Below are positions 1 through 9,113 of a stretch of DNA of 64,000 nt, piece after piece; within the stretch, counting starts at the first letter, position 1; each line of letters opens with the position of its first letter. Both the position numbers and the translations under genes were made by a program. Source of the DNA: Peptoniphilus catoniae (GTDB taxonomy: Bacteria > Bacillota > Clostridia > Tissierellales > Peptoniphilaceae); the NCBI RefSeq assembly GCF_901447155.2, contig NZ_LR588413.1, forward strand, positions 124,001 through 188,000, given 5' to 3'. The notes beneath the pieces are model-generated. The model was not told the DNA's origin and searched no databases. It worked only from the letters and a program-made list of their open reading frames with translations.

Positions 1-550
1 AATACTCAACCTCATCATAAATGTCTTCTATTTTTCTTGATCTGTTGCTACCTCTTAATTTTGGAATAATACAATAGGTGCAATTGTTATTGCATCCTTC
101 TGAGATTTTGACATATTCAGTAGCAAATACATCTTTTTTCTTAAGCCCTTCTATATATTTATTATTTAAGTTATCTATTTCTATAGTTTTTTTGCCTTTT
201 AGTGAAGTATCAAGAATATTATTTATATCGCCAAAATTGCCTGTTCCTATAATTGAGTCAATTTCAGGGATTTCTTCCAATAGTTCCTTTGAGTATCTTT
301 GTGCAAGACACCCTGTTACAATAAGCTTCTTACACTTACCGGTTTCTTTATATCTTGAAGAACTTAATATTGCGTCTATAGATTCTTCTTTAGCAGCATC
401 TATAAAACCACAAGTATTTACAACTATTACATCTGCACATTCAATGTCATCACTTATATCAAATTTATTTTCATCAAGAATAGATTTCATTTGAGAAGTA
501 TCTATGTCATTTTTAGAACAACCGAGAGTCATAAAATATACTTTATTCAT
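1..550 (-). CDS. rimO: Ribosomal protein S12 methylthiotransferase RimO (N-terminal part)
   Basis: Radical SAM enzyme that methylthiolates an aspartate of ribosomal protein S12. About 183 residues are visible; the C-terminal part (rest of the radical SAM fold and TRAM domain) lies beyond the left edge. The N-terminal methylthiotransferase domain has the three expected cysteines C11 (TLGCSKN), C47 (NTCGF) and C81 (TGCLAQRY). The radical SAM cluster motif CNNNCTYC is at about 153-160, followed by IPKLRG, which favours RimO over the tRNA enzyme MiaB. The ATG lies inside the end of ftsK (8-base overlap), so the two are probably co-transcribed. Family call is firm; MiaB/MtaB are the less likely alternatives. 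Confidence 0.9.
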   Translation of the reverse strand, partial: MNKVYFMTLGCSKNDIDTSQMKSILDENKFDISDDIECADVIVVNTCGFIDAAKEESIDAILSSSRYKETGKCKKLIVTGCLAQRYSKELLEEIPEIDSIIGTGNFGDINNILDTSLKGKKTIEIDNLNNKYIEGLKKKDVFATEYVKISEGCNNNCTYCIIPKLRGSNRSRKIEDIYDEVEY

Positions 551-2873
551 TATCGTCTCCTATCAGTTTTCTAATATCTTCTTCACTCATTAAAATTTTT
601 CGAGGTTTGGATCCTTCGTAAGGACCTATAATACCGGACTCTTCCATTTGATCAACAATTCTTGCAGCACGAGAGTAGCCTACTTTTAATTTTCTTTGTA
701 AAAATGAAATTGAAGCCTGCTCATCCATTAATATATATTCAACAGCTTTTGCAAAAAGAGGATCTTTAGCATTATCAATGCTATCTTTTTTTTCTTTTAT
801 TTCATTTTTTATTTTATTCTCATACGGATTATCATATTCTGAATTTTCTTTTACGTAATTTACAACGGCTTCAACTTCATCGTCACTAATAAAAGCTCCT
901 TGTAATCTTACAGGTTTAGAGTAAAAGCCAGGATAAAAAAGCATATCTCCTTTTCCTAAAAGTTTTTCAGCACCGCTCATATCTAAAATAGTTCTTGAAT
1001 CAATAGATGAAGATACAGCAAAGGCAATTCTTGATGGAATATTGGCTTTGATTGTACCTGTTATTACATCAACAGATGGCCTTTGAGTGGCAATAATTAA
1101 ATATATTCCAGCAGCTCTTGCCATTTGAGCAAGTCTTGTAATATAATCTTCAACCTCAGCTTGAGATGCCATCATTAGATCTGATAGCTCATCGATTATA
1201 ATCACTATTTTAGGAATAGGATCTCCTTCTATGCCAGCCTTTTTCACTTTGTTGTTATATGATGTAAGGTCTCTAACAGCGTTTTCAGCAAAAATTTTAT
1301 ATCTTCTTTCCATTTCTCCTACTGCCCAATTAAGTGCAAAAGCTGCTTTTTTAGGATCGGTTACAACTGGAATTAAAAGATGAGGTATTCCGTTATAGAC
1401 ACTTAACTCAACAACTTTAGGATCTATTAACATAAGCTTAACTTCGTCAGGTGAAGATTTATATAAAATACTAACAATTATTGTGTTAATACAAACTGAT
1501 TTGCCTGATCCAGTAGCTCCTGCAATTAACAAGTGAGGCATTTTATCTATAGATGATATTTCAATAGATCCAGATACATCCTTTCCTAAGGCTAAAGGTA
1601 GATGGGAAGTTGAATTTTTAAACTTATTGCTTCCAATAATTTCTCTAATAGTTACGGGTTGTTTATTTTTATTCGGCACTTCTATTCCAACTGCAGATTT
1701 TCCCGGAATTGGAGCTTCAATTCTTATGTCCGAGCTTGCCAGGGATAAAGATAAATTATCATTTAAAGATACTATTTTAGACAGCTTGACTCCTGCTGCA
1801 GGCTCAAGTTCATAGCAGGTAATTACAGGTCCTCTGTTAATCGCTACTATTTTACATTCTATTCCAAAATTCTCCATCGTTTTTTGAATTATTTGTCCAT
1901 TTTTAATAATTTCACTTTTGGATATCTCAGTTGCTCCATCGTAATTATTAAGCAGATCTATTTTAGGAAAGGAGTAAATATTTTTTGATTTTTCTAAACC
2001 TTTATTTAAAACCAATTTTTCTTCTTCTAACTCTTTATCAAAGTCAAAATTTGTTTTATTTAATTCTTTTTCAATAATTTTGGTCTTATCTTTATTTTCT
2101 TTTTCTGGCTCACCCATAAAAGGGTTTTGCATTATATTATCTTCTTCTAAATCTGAAGACTCTTCATTTATAAGCTGATTTATCTGAAAATCTTTTATAA
2201 GAAAATCTTTTTTTTCATCTGCTAAAAGATTTATAGGCTCTTCAATAGTATCAAAATTTTTCTCTGCCCCTTTTTTCTCTTCCTTAGCAAATTTTCTTTT
2301 TTCTGATTTTTCTATTAAATTTTCTCTAAAACTAGAAAGCTTTTCAGAAAATCTTGAGAAGAATTCTTTATTGTATTTAACAAGTAGATAAAAATTAAAT
2401 ACTATTATAAGAGACAAAATAATATAAGTTCCAATAGAGCCGAAAAGCTTATAAAGAAAAAATCCAAGAATAGAACCTAAAATACCCCCTGAAGTTGCAA
2501 TGTCAAGGTATTGAATGGATAAAGATATTCTGTCTATTAAGGTTAAATCTGATGTCTTGGTTCCGTCAAGAAAAACTAATATACAAAGAGTTATGATAAT
2601 ACCTGAGATAACTATTTTGAAAAAATTTTGTCTAAATTTTTCAAAACCGTATAAAAGTCCCCATACTATAAATAAAATTGGAAAAATAAAATTTCCACTT
2701 CCGCATAAAAATGTAAATATTTTATAAAAAATATTTCCAATTATTCCCATTTTTGAACTGAAAAGACTTATTAAACTAAGTAAACCAAGAATTATTAGGC
2801 TTATACTTATAATTTCTTTATTAAAATTTTGTGAATTAACTTTATTTTTTTTAAAAATTTTTTTCTTTGCCAA
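543..2873 (-). CDS. ftsK: DNA translocase FtsK/SpoIIIE family
   Basis: Septal DNA pump that clears chromosomal DNA from the closing division septum. The 776-residue protein has about four hydrophobic segments in residues 20-165, a charged Lys/Glu-rich linker to about residue 300, then the RecA-like motor with Walker A GATGSGKS near residue 450 and Walker B IVIIIDEL near 556. A winged-helix gamma domain (about 705-775, ending in a VGYSRAARIVDQMEESG-type helix pair) would read the polar FtsK-orienting sequences. Length and domain order are normal for the family. It overlaps rimO by 8 bases. In a coccus without other sporulation genes here, a vegetative FtsK/SftA-like role is more likely than SpoIIIE. 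Confidence 0.95.
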   Translation of the reverse strand: MAKKKIFKKNKVNSQNFNKEIISISLIILGLLSLISLFSSKMGIIGNIFYKIFTFLCGSGNFIFPILFIVWGLLYGFEKFRQNFFKIVISGIIITLCILVFLDGTKTSDLTLIDRISLSIQYLDIATSGGILGSILGFFLYKLFGSIGTYIILSLIIVFNFYLLVKYNKEFFSRFSEKLSSFRENLIEKSEKRKFAKEEKKGAEKNFDTIEEPINLLADEKKDFLIKDFQINQLINEESSDLEEDNIMQNPFMGEPEKENKDKTKIIEKELNKTNFDFDKELEEEKLVLNKGLEKSKNIYSFPKIDLLNNYDGATEISKSEIIKNGQIIQKTMENFGIECKIVAINRGPVITCYELEPAAGVKLSKIVSLNDNLSLSLASSDIRIEAPIPGKSAVGIEVPNKNKQPVTIREIIGSNKFKNSTSHLPLALGKDVSGSIEISSIDKMPHLLIAGATGSGKSVCINTIIVSILYKSSPDEVKLMLIDPKVVELSVYNGIPHLLIPVVTDPKKAAFALNWAVGEMERRYKIFAENAVRDLTSYNNKVKKAGIEGDPIPKIVIIIDELSDLMMASQAEVEDYITRLAQMARAAGIYLIIATQRPSVDVITGTIKANIPSRIAFAVSSSIDSRTILDMSGAEKLLGKGDMLFYPGFYSKPVRLQGAFISDDEVEAVVNYVKENSEYDNPYENKIKNEIKEKKDSIDNAKDPLFAKAVEYILMDEQASISFLQRKLKVGYSRAARIVDQMEESGIIGPYEGSKPRKILMSEEDIRKLIGDDNE

Positions 2874-2926
2874 ATTGACACCTCGTATGTTGATTATACC
2901 ATATCGAGTCTTATATTAGGGTAAAA

Positions 2927-3358
2927 TTACTTACCGGTATGTCCAAATCCGCCAGCGGATCTTTGAGTTTCTTCAAGCTTTTCAGAAATTTCAAAATCCA
3001 CTCTTTCATACTTAATAAAAACCATTTGTGCAATTCTGTCTCCATTGTTTATAGTTACACTATCTTTACCTAGATTTATAAGTATTACTTTTATCTCTCC
3101 CCTATAATCAGAATCAATGGTACCTATTCCATTAGCAAGACAAAGTCCACTTTTTAAAGCGAGACCGGATCTAGCTCTTATTTGTGCTTCATAGCCTTTT
3201 TCTATTTCCAAGAAAAGTCCTGTTGGAACAAGATATCTTTCCATAGGTTTTATAGTAATAGGTTCATTTAAGTTTGCTTTTAAATCAACACCGGCAGAGC
3301 CTGAGGTTTCGTACTTTGGTAATTCATTTTTACTATTATTAATAACTTTAACTTTCAT
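2927..3358 (-). CDS. dut: dUTP diphosphatase (trimeric dUTPase)
   Basis: Hydrolyses dUTP to dUMP and pyrophosphate, keeping uracil out of DNA and feeding dTMP synthesis. All five trimeric-dUTPase motifs are visible in 143 residues: AGVDLKAN (motif 1), RSGLALKSG (2), GTIDSDYRGEI (3), GDRIAQMVF (4) and the glycine-rich C-terminal arm RSAGGFGHTG (5) that closes over the active site. The ATG has a GAGGAG ribosome-binding site. It sits alone between the pnp terminator and ftsK. The full motif set makes the call secure. Confidence 0.97.
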   Translation of the reverse strand: MKVKVINNSKNELPKYETSGSAGVDLKANLNEPITIKPMERYLVPTGLFLEIEKGYEAQIRARSGLALKSGLCLANGIGTIDSDYRGEIKVILINLGKDSVTINNGDRIAQMVFIKYERVDFEISEKLEETQRSAGGFGHTGK

Positions 3359-3414
3359 AAATCTCCTCTTATATTTTTATATAATCTTTAGTATAAGTAT
3401 ATAACATGAGCTAA

Positions 3415-3441
3415 AATAAAAACAGGATACGTAGTATCCTG
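3415..3441 (-). terminator. Intrinsic terminator after pnp
   Basis: On the minus strand a perfect 8-bp stem CAGGATAC/GTATCCTG with a 3-base loop is followed directly by TTTTTATTTT. It lies just past the pnp stop and upstream of dut. Confidence 0.85.
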
Positions 3442-3457
3442 AATTAATTATTTTGTT

Positions 3458-5569
3458 TTATTTATCTTCCAAATTTTTATCTTCTTTAGTCTCTTTTTCT
3501 ATTAAGGCCTTTCTAGAAAGAGAAATTTTTGAATTTTCATCAATGTCTATTACTTTCACCTTAACTACATCTCCAAGCTTTAACACATCTTCTACTTTGT
3601 TAGTTCTTTCGTGAGCTATTTCAGATATATGAAGCAAACCTTCAACACCTTTTTTAATTTCCATAAAGGCGCCAAATTTCATAATTTTCTTAACTTTTGC
3701 ATCATATATATCTCCAATTTCAACTTCTTTGACTATGGCTTCTATAATATCTATTGCCTTTTGAGCTCTATCGGAATCTTCTGAAATTACAGATACAGTG
3801 CCATCGTCATCTATGTCAATTTTAACTCCGGTCTGTTCAATAATTTTATTAATTGTTTTTCCTCCAGCCCCTATAATTTCTCCAATTTTTTCAGGTGCAA
3901 CATTAATTATATGAATTATAGGTGCATATTTTGATAGATTAGGACGAGGCTCGGAAATTGTTGTATTTAGATGATCAAGTATTTCAATTCTTGCTTTTCT
4001 AGCTTTTTCAAGAGCTTCTGTTAAAACCTCTTTACTTATACCCTCAACCTTAATATCCATTTGAATAGCAGTTATGCCTTCTCTAGTTCCTGCAACTTTA
4101 AAATCCATATCTCCGAAATGATCTTCAAGCCCTTGTATATCGGTTAATATTTTAACCGTACCTTCTTTTTCTATAAGGCCCATTGCAATACCCGCAACAG
4201 GTGCTTTAATAGGAACACCTGCGTCCATTAGTGCCAAGGTTGATCCGCAAATAGAAGCCTGTGATGAAGATCCATTTGATGATAGAACCTCTGAAACAAC
4301 CCTAATAGCATAAGGGAAGTCAGCCTCTGAAGGTATAACAGGTAACAATGCTCTTTCAGCTAAAGCACCGTGTCCTATTTCTCTTCTTCCAGGTCCTCTT
4401 ACAGGTTTTGTGTCACCTACTGAAAAAGGCGGAAAATTATAATGGTGGATATATCTCTTGGGCTTATCGTCTCCAAGTCCGTCTATTACTTGCACATCTG
4501 AGAGACCTGCAAGAGTAACAACTGAAAGAACTTGAGTCTGTCCTCTTGTAAATAGTCCAGAACCGTGGGTTCTTGGAAGAAGTGATGTTTCTGATGATAA
4601 GGGTCTAATTTCATCTAAAGCTCTTCCATCAGGCCTTATGTTATCTTCAAGTATTTCTCTTCTAACTTCTTCAATTTCAATTGATTCCAAGGTTTCTTCT
4701 ATGTCTTTTCCAAATTCTTCAGAAAATTCTTTAAAGTATTCTCTTATATTTTCCTTTACTTTTTCTGTGTTTTCAATTCTTGAAATTTTATTAGGATCGT
4801 TAATAGCTTCTATTAACATATCTTTTCCGTATTCTCTAACTTTTAATGAAATTTCTTCATCTGCTTTAAATACCTTGTATTCAGTTTTTTCCTTGCCTAT
4901 TTCATTTGTAATTTCATTAATAAAATGACAGATCTTTTTAATTTCTTCGTGACCTGCAAGAATTGCATTTAACATTTCTTCTTCAGTAACTATATCAGAT
5001 CCTGCTTCAACCATCATTATAGCTGTTTCAGTCCCTGATACTACAAGGTTTATTCTTGAAACTTCTCGATCTTTTTCGGTAGGGTTTATTATATATTTTC
5101 CATCAACATAACCCACTTGAACAGATCCAGTTGGACCATCAAAGGGTATGTCTGAAATTGATAGCGCAATTGATGAACCAATCATACCTAATATATCAGG
5201 TTGTGCATCTTGATCTACAGAAAGGACTGTTACTATAATTTGCACATCATTTCTATAGCCCTCTGGAAATAAGGGTCTAATGGGCCTATCAATAAGCCTT
5301 GATGATAAAATTGCCTTTTCGCTGGGCTTTCCCTCTCTTTTTATAAATCCGCCGGGCATTTTACCAACTGAATACATTTTTTCTTCAAATTCAACACTTA
5401 AAGGGAAAAAATCTATTCCTTCTCTAGGGGTGTTTGAAGCTACAGCTGTTACAAGTACAACAGTTTCCCCATATTGAAGTAGGCATTCGCCGTTTGCTTG
5501 CTCTGCGACTTTTCCGATGGTGACTTTTAAAGGTCTTCCGGCAAGATCTAACTCAAAAACTTTTTGCAT
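3458..5569 (-). CDS. pnp: Polyribonucleotide nucleotidyltransferase (PNPase)
   Basis: Phosphorolytic 3'-to-5' exoribonuclease, a core mRNA-decay enzyme. The 703-residue protein shows the standard layout: first RNase PH-like domain (about 1-210), an all-helical linker, second RNase PH-like domain (about 300-545, with [16 protein letters not shown] and the [20 protein letters not shown]-type catalytic region), a KH domain with [15 protein letters not shown] (about 555-610) and an S1 domain (about 620-690, with [19 protein letters not shown]). The start has a strong AAAGGAGG site. It follows rpsO, as in many bacteria, but with an intrinsic terminator between them, so expression probably depends on read-through from rpsO. 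Confidence 0.97.
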   Translation of the reverse strand: MQKVFELDLAGRPLKVTIGKVAEQANGECLLQYGETVVLVTAVASNTPREGIDFFPLSVEFEEKMYSVGKMPGGFIKREGKPSEKAILSSRLIDRPIRPLFPEGYRNDVQIIVTVLSVDQDAQPDILGMIGSSIALSISDIPFDGPTGSVQVGYVDGKYIINPTEKDREVSRINLVVSGTETAIMMVEAGSDIVTEEEMLNAILAGHEEIKKICHFINEITNEIGKEKTEYKVFKADEEISLKVREYGKDMLIEAINDPNKISRIENTEKVKENIREYFKEFSEEFGKDIEETLESIEIEEVRREILEDNIRPDGRALDEIRPLSSETSLLPRTHGSGLFTRGQTQVLSVVTLAGLSDVQVIDGLGDDKPKRYIHHYNFPPFSVGDTKPVRGPGRREIGHGALAERALLPVIPSEADFPYAIRVVSEVLSSNGSSSQASICGSTLALMDAGVPIKAPVAGIAMGLIEKEGTVKILTDIQGLEDHFGDMDFKVAGTREGITAIQMDIKVEGISKEVLTEALEKARKARIEILDHLNTTISEPRPNLSKYAPIIHIINVAPEKIGEIIGAGGKTINKIIEQTGVKIDIDDDGTVSVISEDSDRAQKAIDIIEAIVKEVEIGDIYDAKVKKIMKFGAFMEIKKGVEGLLHISEIAHERTNKVEDVLKLGDVVKVKVIDIDENSKISLSRKALIEKETKEDKNLEDK

Positions 5570-5582
5570 TCTATCCTCCTTT

Positions 5583-5611
5583 AAAAAACAAAGAGCGGCG
5601 AACCGCTCTTT
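5583..5611 (-). terminator. Terminator/attenuator between rpsO and pnp
   Basis: The minus strand reads AAGAGCGG-TTCG-CCGCTCTT, an 8-bp stem with a stable tetraloop, then TGTTTTTT. The U-tract runs straight into the AAAGGAGG site of pnp with almost no spacer, so pnp would be expressed mainly by read-through or from processed RNA. Confidence 0.85.
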
Positions 5612-5615
5612 TAGA

Positions 5616-5882
5616 TTAACCTCTTATGTTTAGCTTTTCTATCAATGAACGATATCTTTCAATATCTTTATTTCTTAAATATCTCAACAGATTTCTTCTC
5701 TTACCAACCATTTTCAAAAGTCCTCTTCTTGAATGGTGGTCTTTTTTGTGAGTTTTAAGGTGTTCATTTAACTCATTGATTCTTGTAGTTAATATTGCAA
5801 TTTGAACTTCGGGAGATCCTGTGTCCTTTTCATTAACTTTAAATTCATCAATTATTTCTTTTTTCTTTTCAACGTTTAACAT
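5616..5882 (-). CDS. rpsO: Small ribosomal subunit protein S15
   Basis: Primary 16S rRNA-binding protein of the 30S central domain. The 88 residues contain the family signature region with the basic [10 protein letters not shown]-like N-terminal part (here [16 protein letters not shown]) and [21 protein letters not shown] chose the ATG at 5882 rather than the longer frame because TAGGAGGAAATTA lies directly in front of it and 88 residues is the normal S15 length. A promoter and a structured leader precede it. Confidence 0.97.
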   Translation of the reverse strand: MLNVEKKKEIIDEFKVNEKDTGSPEVQIAILTTRINELNEHLKTHKKDHHSRRGLLKMVGKRRNLLRYLRNKDIERYRSLIEKLNIRG

Positions 5883-5909
5883 TAATTTCCTCCTAGATTT
5901 ATAAAATTC

Positions 5910-5955
5910 ACCTACATACAAGTATACGCCGAGGAACGATATACATATATGAGGT
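5910..5955 (-). promoter_or_regulatory. Structured rpsO leader, candidate S15 autoregulatory element
   Basis: The leader RNA can form a long imperfect hairpin: ACCT..AGGT at the base, then CATA and GTATA-type pairs, closing on a CG-rich loop. It lies between the promoter and the ribosome-binding site of rpsO. S15 represses its own mRNA in several bacteria through unrelated leader structures, so a similar role is plausible, but that is inference from position only. Confidence 0.4.
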
Positions 5956-5964
5956 ACTTAGCTT

Positions 5965-5993
5965 ATACTATCATAATTAAATACTATTGTAAA
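5965..5993 (-). promoter_or_regulatory. Promoter of rpsO
   Basis: Minus strand TTTACA, 17-base spacer, TAGTAT: a good sigma-A type match located about 80 bases before the rpsO start. Confidence 0.55.
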
Positions 5994-6003
5994 TAAATTT
6001 AAT

Positions 6004-6930
6004 CTATTTTCTACTTGCAATCAAGTCTATATCTGATTTTATTTGTTTGAATAGATCATCTATATTATCAAAGGTAATTTCAGGTCTTATGAAATCAATA
6101 AGCTCCAACTCAACCTTTTCTCCATAAATGTCTTTATTGAAATTTAATATATGTGCCTCTATTCTTATACCGCTATTTTCTATAGTAGGATTTTTACCAA
6201 TATTAGTTGCCGCCTTGTAAGTTCTTTTATTAATAATGATATTAGAGTCATATACTCCAAATTTTGGTATTATATATGGAGTAAAAAACTTTAAATTTGC
6301 AGTAGGAAATCCCATTTTTGACCCAAGCTTTTTACCATGAATAACCTCACAATCCATGGAATAACTATATCCCAAAAGGCCATTAGCTTCTTTGATCTTT
6401 CCTTCACTTATGAGATTTCTAATTCTGGTAGATGAAACTACGTGTTCATCAATAGCAACTTTATCTACTACAGATAGATCTAAAGCATTCTTACAAGCAA
6501 AGCTTTTTAATAGTTCAGTATCACCTTGTGCTTTATAACCGAATCTATAATCATATCCAACAACTATTCCTTTAATTTTAAGGTTATTTACTAAAAAGTT
6601 TTCTATAAAGTCATTAGGTTTAATCTTCATAACATCTTTAGTGAATTCCATTTCATATATAAGATCCACACCAAGATTTTCTAAAAGTTCATATTTTTTT
6701 CTATTAGATGTTAATACTTTCTGGTTCATATTATTAATAGTATTTTTTGTATGAGTTTTAAAGATTAATATTGAACTTTTCAAACCATTTTTCTTAGCCA
6801 TATTTAGGAGCCTGTCAAGAAGAACTCTATGTGCCCGGTGAACCCCATCAAAATTTCCTAAGGCAATTACCGTTTCTTCTTTTGAAAGGTAGTCTTTATC
6901 TATACTTATTATTTCCAATATTCTATTCAC
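6004..6930 (-). CDS. ribF: Bifunctional riboflavin kinase/FMN adenylyltransferase
   Basis: Makes FMN and then FAD from riboflavin. The 308-residue protein has an N-terminal nucleotidyltransferase domain with GNFDGVHRAHR (about residues 27-37) and SSTRIR near 170, and a C-terminal flavokinase domain with GSKMGFPTANL. It is the last gene of the rimP-nusA-infB operon. The GTG at 6930 lies within the end of truB (8-base overlap) but lacks a clear ribosome-binding site of its own; the TTG four codons later (6918), placed about 9 bases after AAGGTG, is an alternative start. Confidence 0.93.
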   Translation of the reverse strand: MNRILEIISIDKDYLSKEETVIALGNFDGVHRAHRVLLDRLLNMAKKNGLKSSILIFKTHTKNTINNMNQKVLTSNRKKYELLENLGVDLIYEMEFTKDVMKIKPNDFIENFLVNNLKIKGIVVGYDYRFGYKAQGDTELLKSFACKNALDLSVVDKVAIDEHVVSSTRIRNLISEGKIKEANGLLGYSYSMDCEVIHGKKLGSKMGFPTANLKFFTPYIIPKFGVYDSNIIINKRTYKAATNIGKNPTIENSGIRIEAHILNFNKDIYGEKVELELIDFIRPEITFDNIDDLFKQIKSDIDLIASRK

Positions 6931-7828
6931 CTTTTAACATTTTTTTCATTTTGAAGCCTGTAAATTCTTCATTACTATAATAATTAGCAATGCCTATAAA
7001 CTTGTTTTTACAATATAATTTTACAAGTTCATTATCTCTAAAATCGGCTTCAGCTTTAAAAGCAACTCCATTGATTATCTTATCATAAAAAAAACTTGGG
7101 ATACTATAGGACTTAAAATTAGCCAAAGCTTCATCTGTGGAAATTATTTTTTCTTTAATTTCATCAAGACTAAGTTTATCCAAGTCCTCTAAATTTAAAG
7201 ATTCCTCTATAGCAAATCTTCCTGATCTTGTCCTCACAAGGCCTTCTAAAGTTGCTAAAGAATTTAAACTATAGGCAATATCTCTTACAAGACTTCTTAT
7301 ATAAGTCCCTGAAGAACAGTCTATAATTAATCTATAAGATTTATCAGAAAGTTTTTTTTCGATCTCTATGGATTTAATTTCTATTTTTCTTTCCTTTAAC
7401 TCTACTGTTTTTCCCATTCTTGCAAGTTCATATAGTTTTCTTCCATTATATTTAATTGCGGAATACATTGGTGGAACCTGGTTAGTTTTTCCAAGAAAAC
7501 TTTTAAGACACTTCTCTAAACTTTCTTCGTCGGGAATATAATTGTTTCTTTTAATTATTTCACCTGTTTTATCTAAAGTATCGGTTTCATACCCAAAAGA
7601 TAAGTCTGCAATATAAGTTTTACTATTGGACATAAGGTACTCTGAAATTTTTGTAGCTTTACCTATGCACATAACAAGCACGCCTGTAGCCATAGGATCT
7701 AAAGTTCCTGCGTGGCCAACTTTTTTAATATTTAGTTTCCTTCTTAAAAAATTAACTACATCATGGGATGTCAAATCTTGAGCTTTATTAATTATCAGTA
7801 TTCCGTTTATATAATTCTTCTTTTGCAT
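6923..7828 (-). CDS. truB: tRNA pseudouridine(55) synthase TruB
   Basis: Forms pseudouridine 55 in the T-loop of tRNAs. The catalytic aspartate lies in AGTLDPMATGVL (about residues 41-52), and KVGHAGTLD and YIRSLVRDIA are family hallmarks. 301 residues is normal. The only usable start codon before the conserved NGILIINK segment is the ATG at 7828, which makes a 41-base overlap with nrnA and suggests translational coupling. The ribosome-binding site (GGAAAGAAG) is some distance away. Confidence 0.95.
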   Translation of the reverse strand: MQKKNYINGILIINKAQDLTSHDVVNFLRRKLNIKKVGHAGTLDPMATGVLVMCIGKATKISEYLMSNSKTYIADLSFGYETDTLDKTGEIIKRNNYIPDEESLEKCLKSFLGKTNQVPPMYSAIKYNGRKLYELARMGKTVELKERKIEIKSIEIEKKLSDKSYRLIIDCSSGTYIRSLVRDIAYSLNSLATLEGLVRTRSGRFAIEESLNLEDLDKLSLDEIKEKIISTDEALANFKSYSIPSFFYDKIINGVAFKAEADFRDNELVKLYCKNKFIGIANYYSNEEFTGFKMKKMLKGE

Positions 7829-8765
7829 ATTTAATAATTTCTTCTTTCCTGTCTTTAAAGGGAAGATTCATAGTTGCTCCTGCGGCTCTTACGTGCCCGC
7901 CTCCCCCAAACTTAGATGCTATATTTATGGCATTTATGTAGGATTTAGTCCTAAGGCTTAATTTTATTGAATCCTTTTTTATTTTCATAAATATAGCAAT
8001 TTCAACTCCCTCAATATCCCTTACAAATTCGACAATTCCTTCTGCATCAGATTTTTTCGCTTTAGATTTTTCTATCATATAATCATCTATATATACAATG
8101 GCAATTTTATTGTCGGCAAAAAATTCTATTGTGTCCATAGCTGATATTAAAAGATTTGTTTTTTCTAAAGATCTTCTTTGATAAAGATTAACCGCTATTT
8201 CATTTATGTTGACTCCATACTCCATAAGCTTTGCAGCAGCATAAAAGGTTTCAGGTCTGGTAGAGTCATATTTAAAGCTGCCTGTATCACTGGAAATCGC
8301 GGCATATAAAGGTGTAGCAATTTCTTTATTAAGATCATATCCAATTTCAGTAAAAATATTAAATAAAAGTTCACCGGTAGCCGGAGATTTTTTATCAACT
8401 ATATTGACATCTGCAAATTCTGTATTGGTAATATGATGGTCTATATTAATAGTAATTTTTGCAGAATTAAATAAGTTAATAGCATCTTTGCCTATTCTAT
8501 CTAGGTCCGCACAATCAAGAGTTATAAATAAATCTACACCTTTATCTAAATCGGTAGATTTAATGGATTCATTAATACCGGGCAAAAATTTTAAAAAATC
8601 AGGAACAGTGTCATCAATAATAAGGTAGACATCCTTTTTCAATGATTTAAGAAGATTATAAAATCCCAGTAATGATCCTATATTATCTCCATCAGGATTT
8701 AAATGGGATATTAAGGATATAGTTTGCGCTTTTTCAATGGACTCCTTTAAGAGGTTAATTTTCAT
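7788..8765 (-). CDS. nrnA: DHH-family oligoribonuclease/pAp phosphatase NrnA
   Basis: Degrades 2-5 nt RNA fragments to mononucleotides and dephosphorylates pAp. The 325-residue protein has the N-terminal metal motif SHLNPDGDNIGS (about 18-30), DCADLDR, the DHH signature in DHHITNTEF, and a C-terminal DHHA1 domain ending in GGGGHVRAAGA. Position between rbfA and truB is the usual Firmicute arrangement. The start has AGAGGT and overlaps rbfA by 11 bases. Confidence 0.93.
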   Translation of the reverse strand: MKINLLKESIEKAQTISLISHLNPDGDNIGSLLGFYNLLKSLKKDVYLIIDDTVPDFLKFLPGINESIKSTDLDKGVDLFITLDCADLDRIGKDAINLFNSAKITINIDHHITNTEFADVNIVDKKSPATGELLFNIFTEIGYDLNKEIATPLYAAISSDTGSFKYDSTRPETFYAAAKLMEYGVNINEIAVNLYQRRSLEKTNLLISAMDTIEFFADNKIAIVYIDDYMIEKSKAKKSDAEGIVEFVRDIEGVEIAIFMKIKKDSIKLSLRTKSYINAINIASKFGGGGHVRAAGATMNLPFKDRKEEIIKYAKEELYKRNTDN

Positions 8766-9105
8766 TTTTTACCTCTTTAATTAATTTTTCAATTTCAAAG
8801 GATATATCCAGGCTATTATCATATATGAAGATCAACTCAGGCATAGCTCTCAGTTTTACCTCTTTAGCAAGCTCTTTCTTTATAAAACCTTTAGCGCTTT
8901 CTAAAGCCTTTTGAGTTTCTTCTTTTTTTGTATCATCGCCTAGGACTGAATAATATATTTTTGCATATGATAAATCGTTTGTTACATCAGCTCTTGATAC
9001 ACTTGTAATTTCTGGAATTCTCGGGTCTTTGAGTTTAAATTTAATGATATCTGAAACTGCTCGTCTCACCTCTTCAGATATTTGTCCAACTCTTTTTTTA
9101 TTCAT
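8755..9105 (-). CDS. rbfA: 30S ribosome-binding factor RbfA
   Basis: Assembly factor that binds immature 30S subunits near helix 1 of 16S rRNA and the 5' end region. The 116 residues form the single KH-like domain, with LKDPRIPEITSVSRADVTNDL and AKIYYSV typical of the family. It lies between infB and nrnA, with a TAGGTG ribosome-binding site and an 11-base overlap with nrnA. Confidence 0.94.
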   Translation of the reverse strand: MNKKRVGQISEEVRRAVSDIIKFKLKDPRIPEITSVSRADVTNDLSYAKIYYSVLGDDTKKEETQKALESAKGFIKKELAKEVKLRAMPELIFIYDNSLDISFEIEKLIKEVKNEN

Positions 9106-9113
9106 AAATTCAC

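Noticed and set aside
78-494. 138-residue plus-strand open frame
   Set aside because: It lies fully opposite the clearly conserved rimO coding sequence and has no ribosome-binding site or recognisable protein features.
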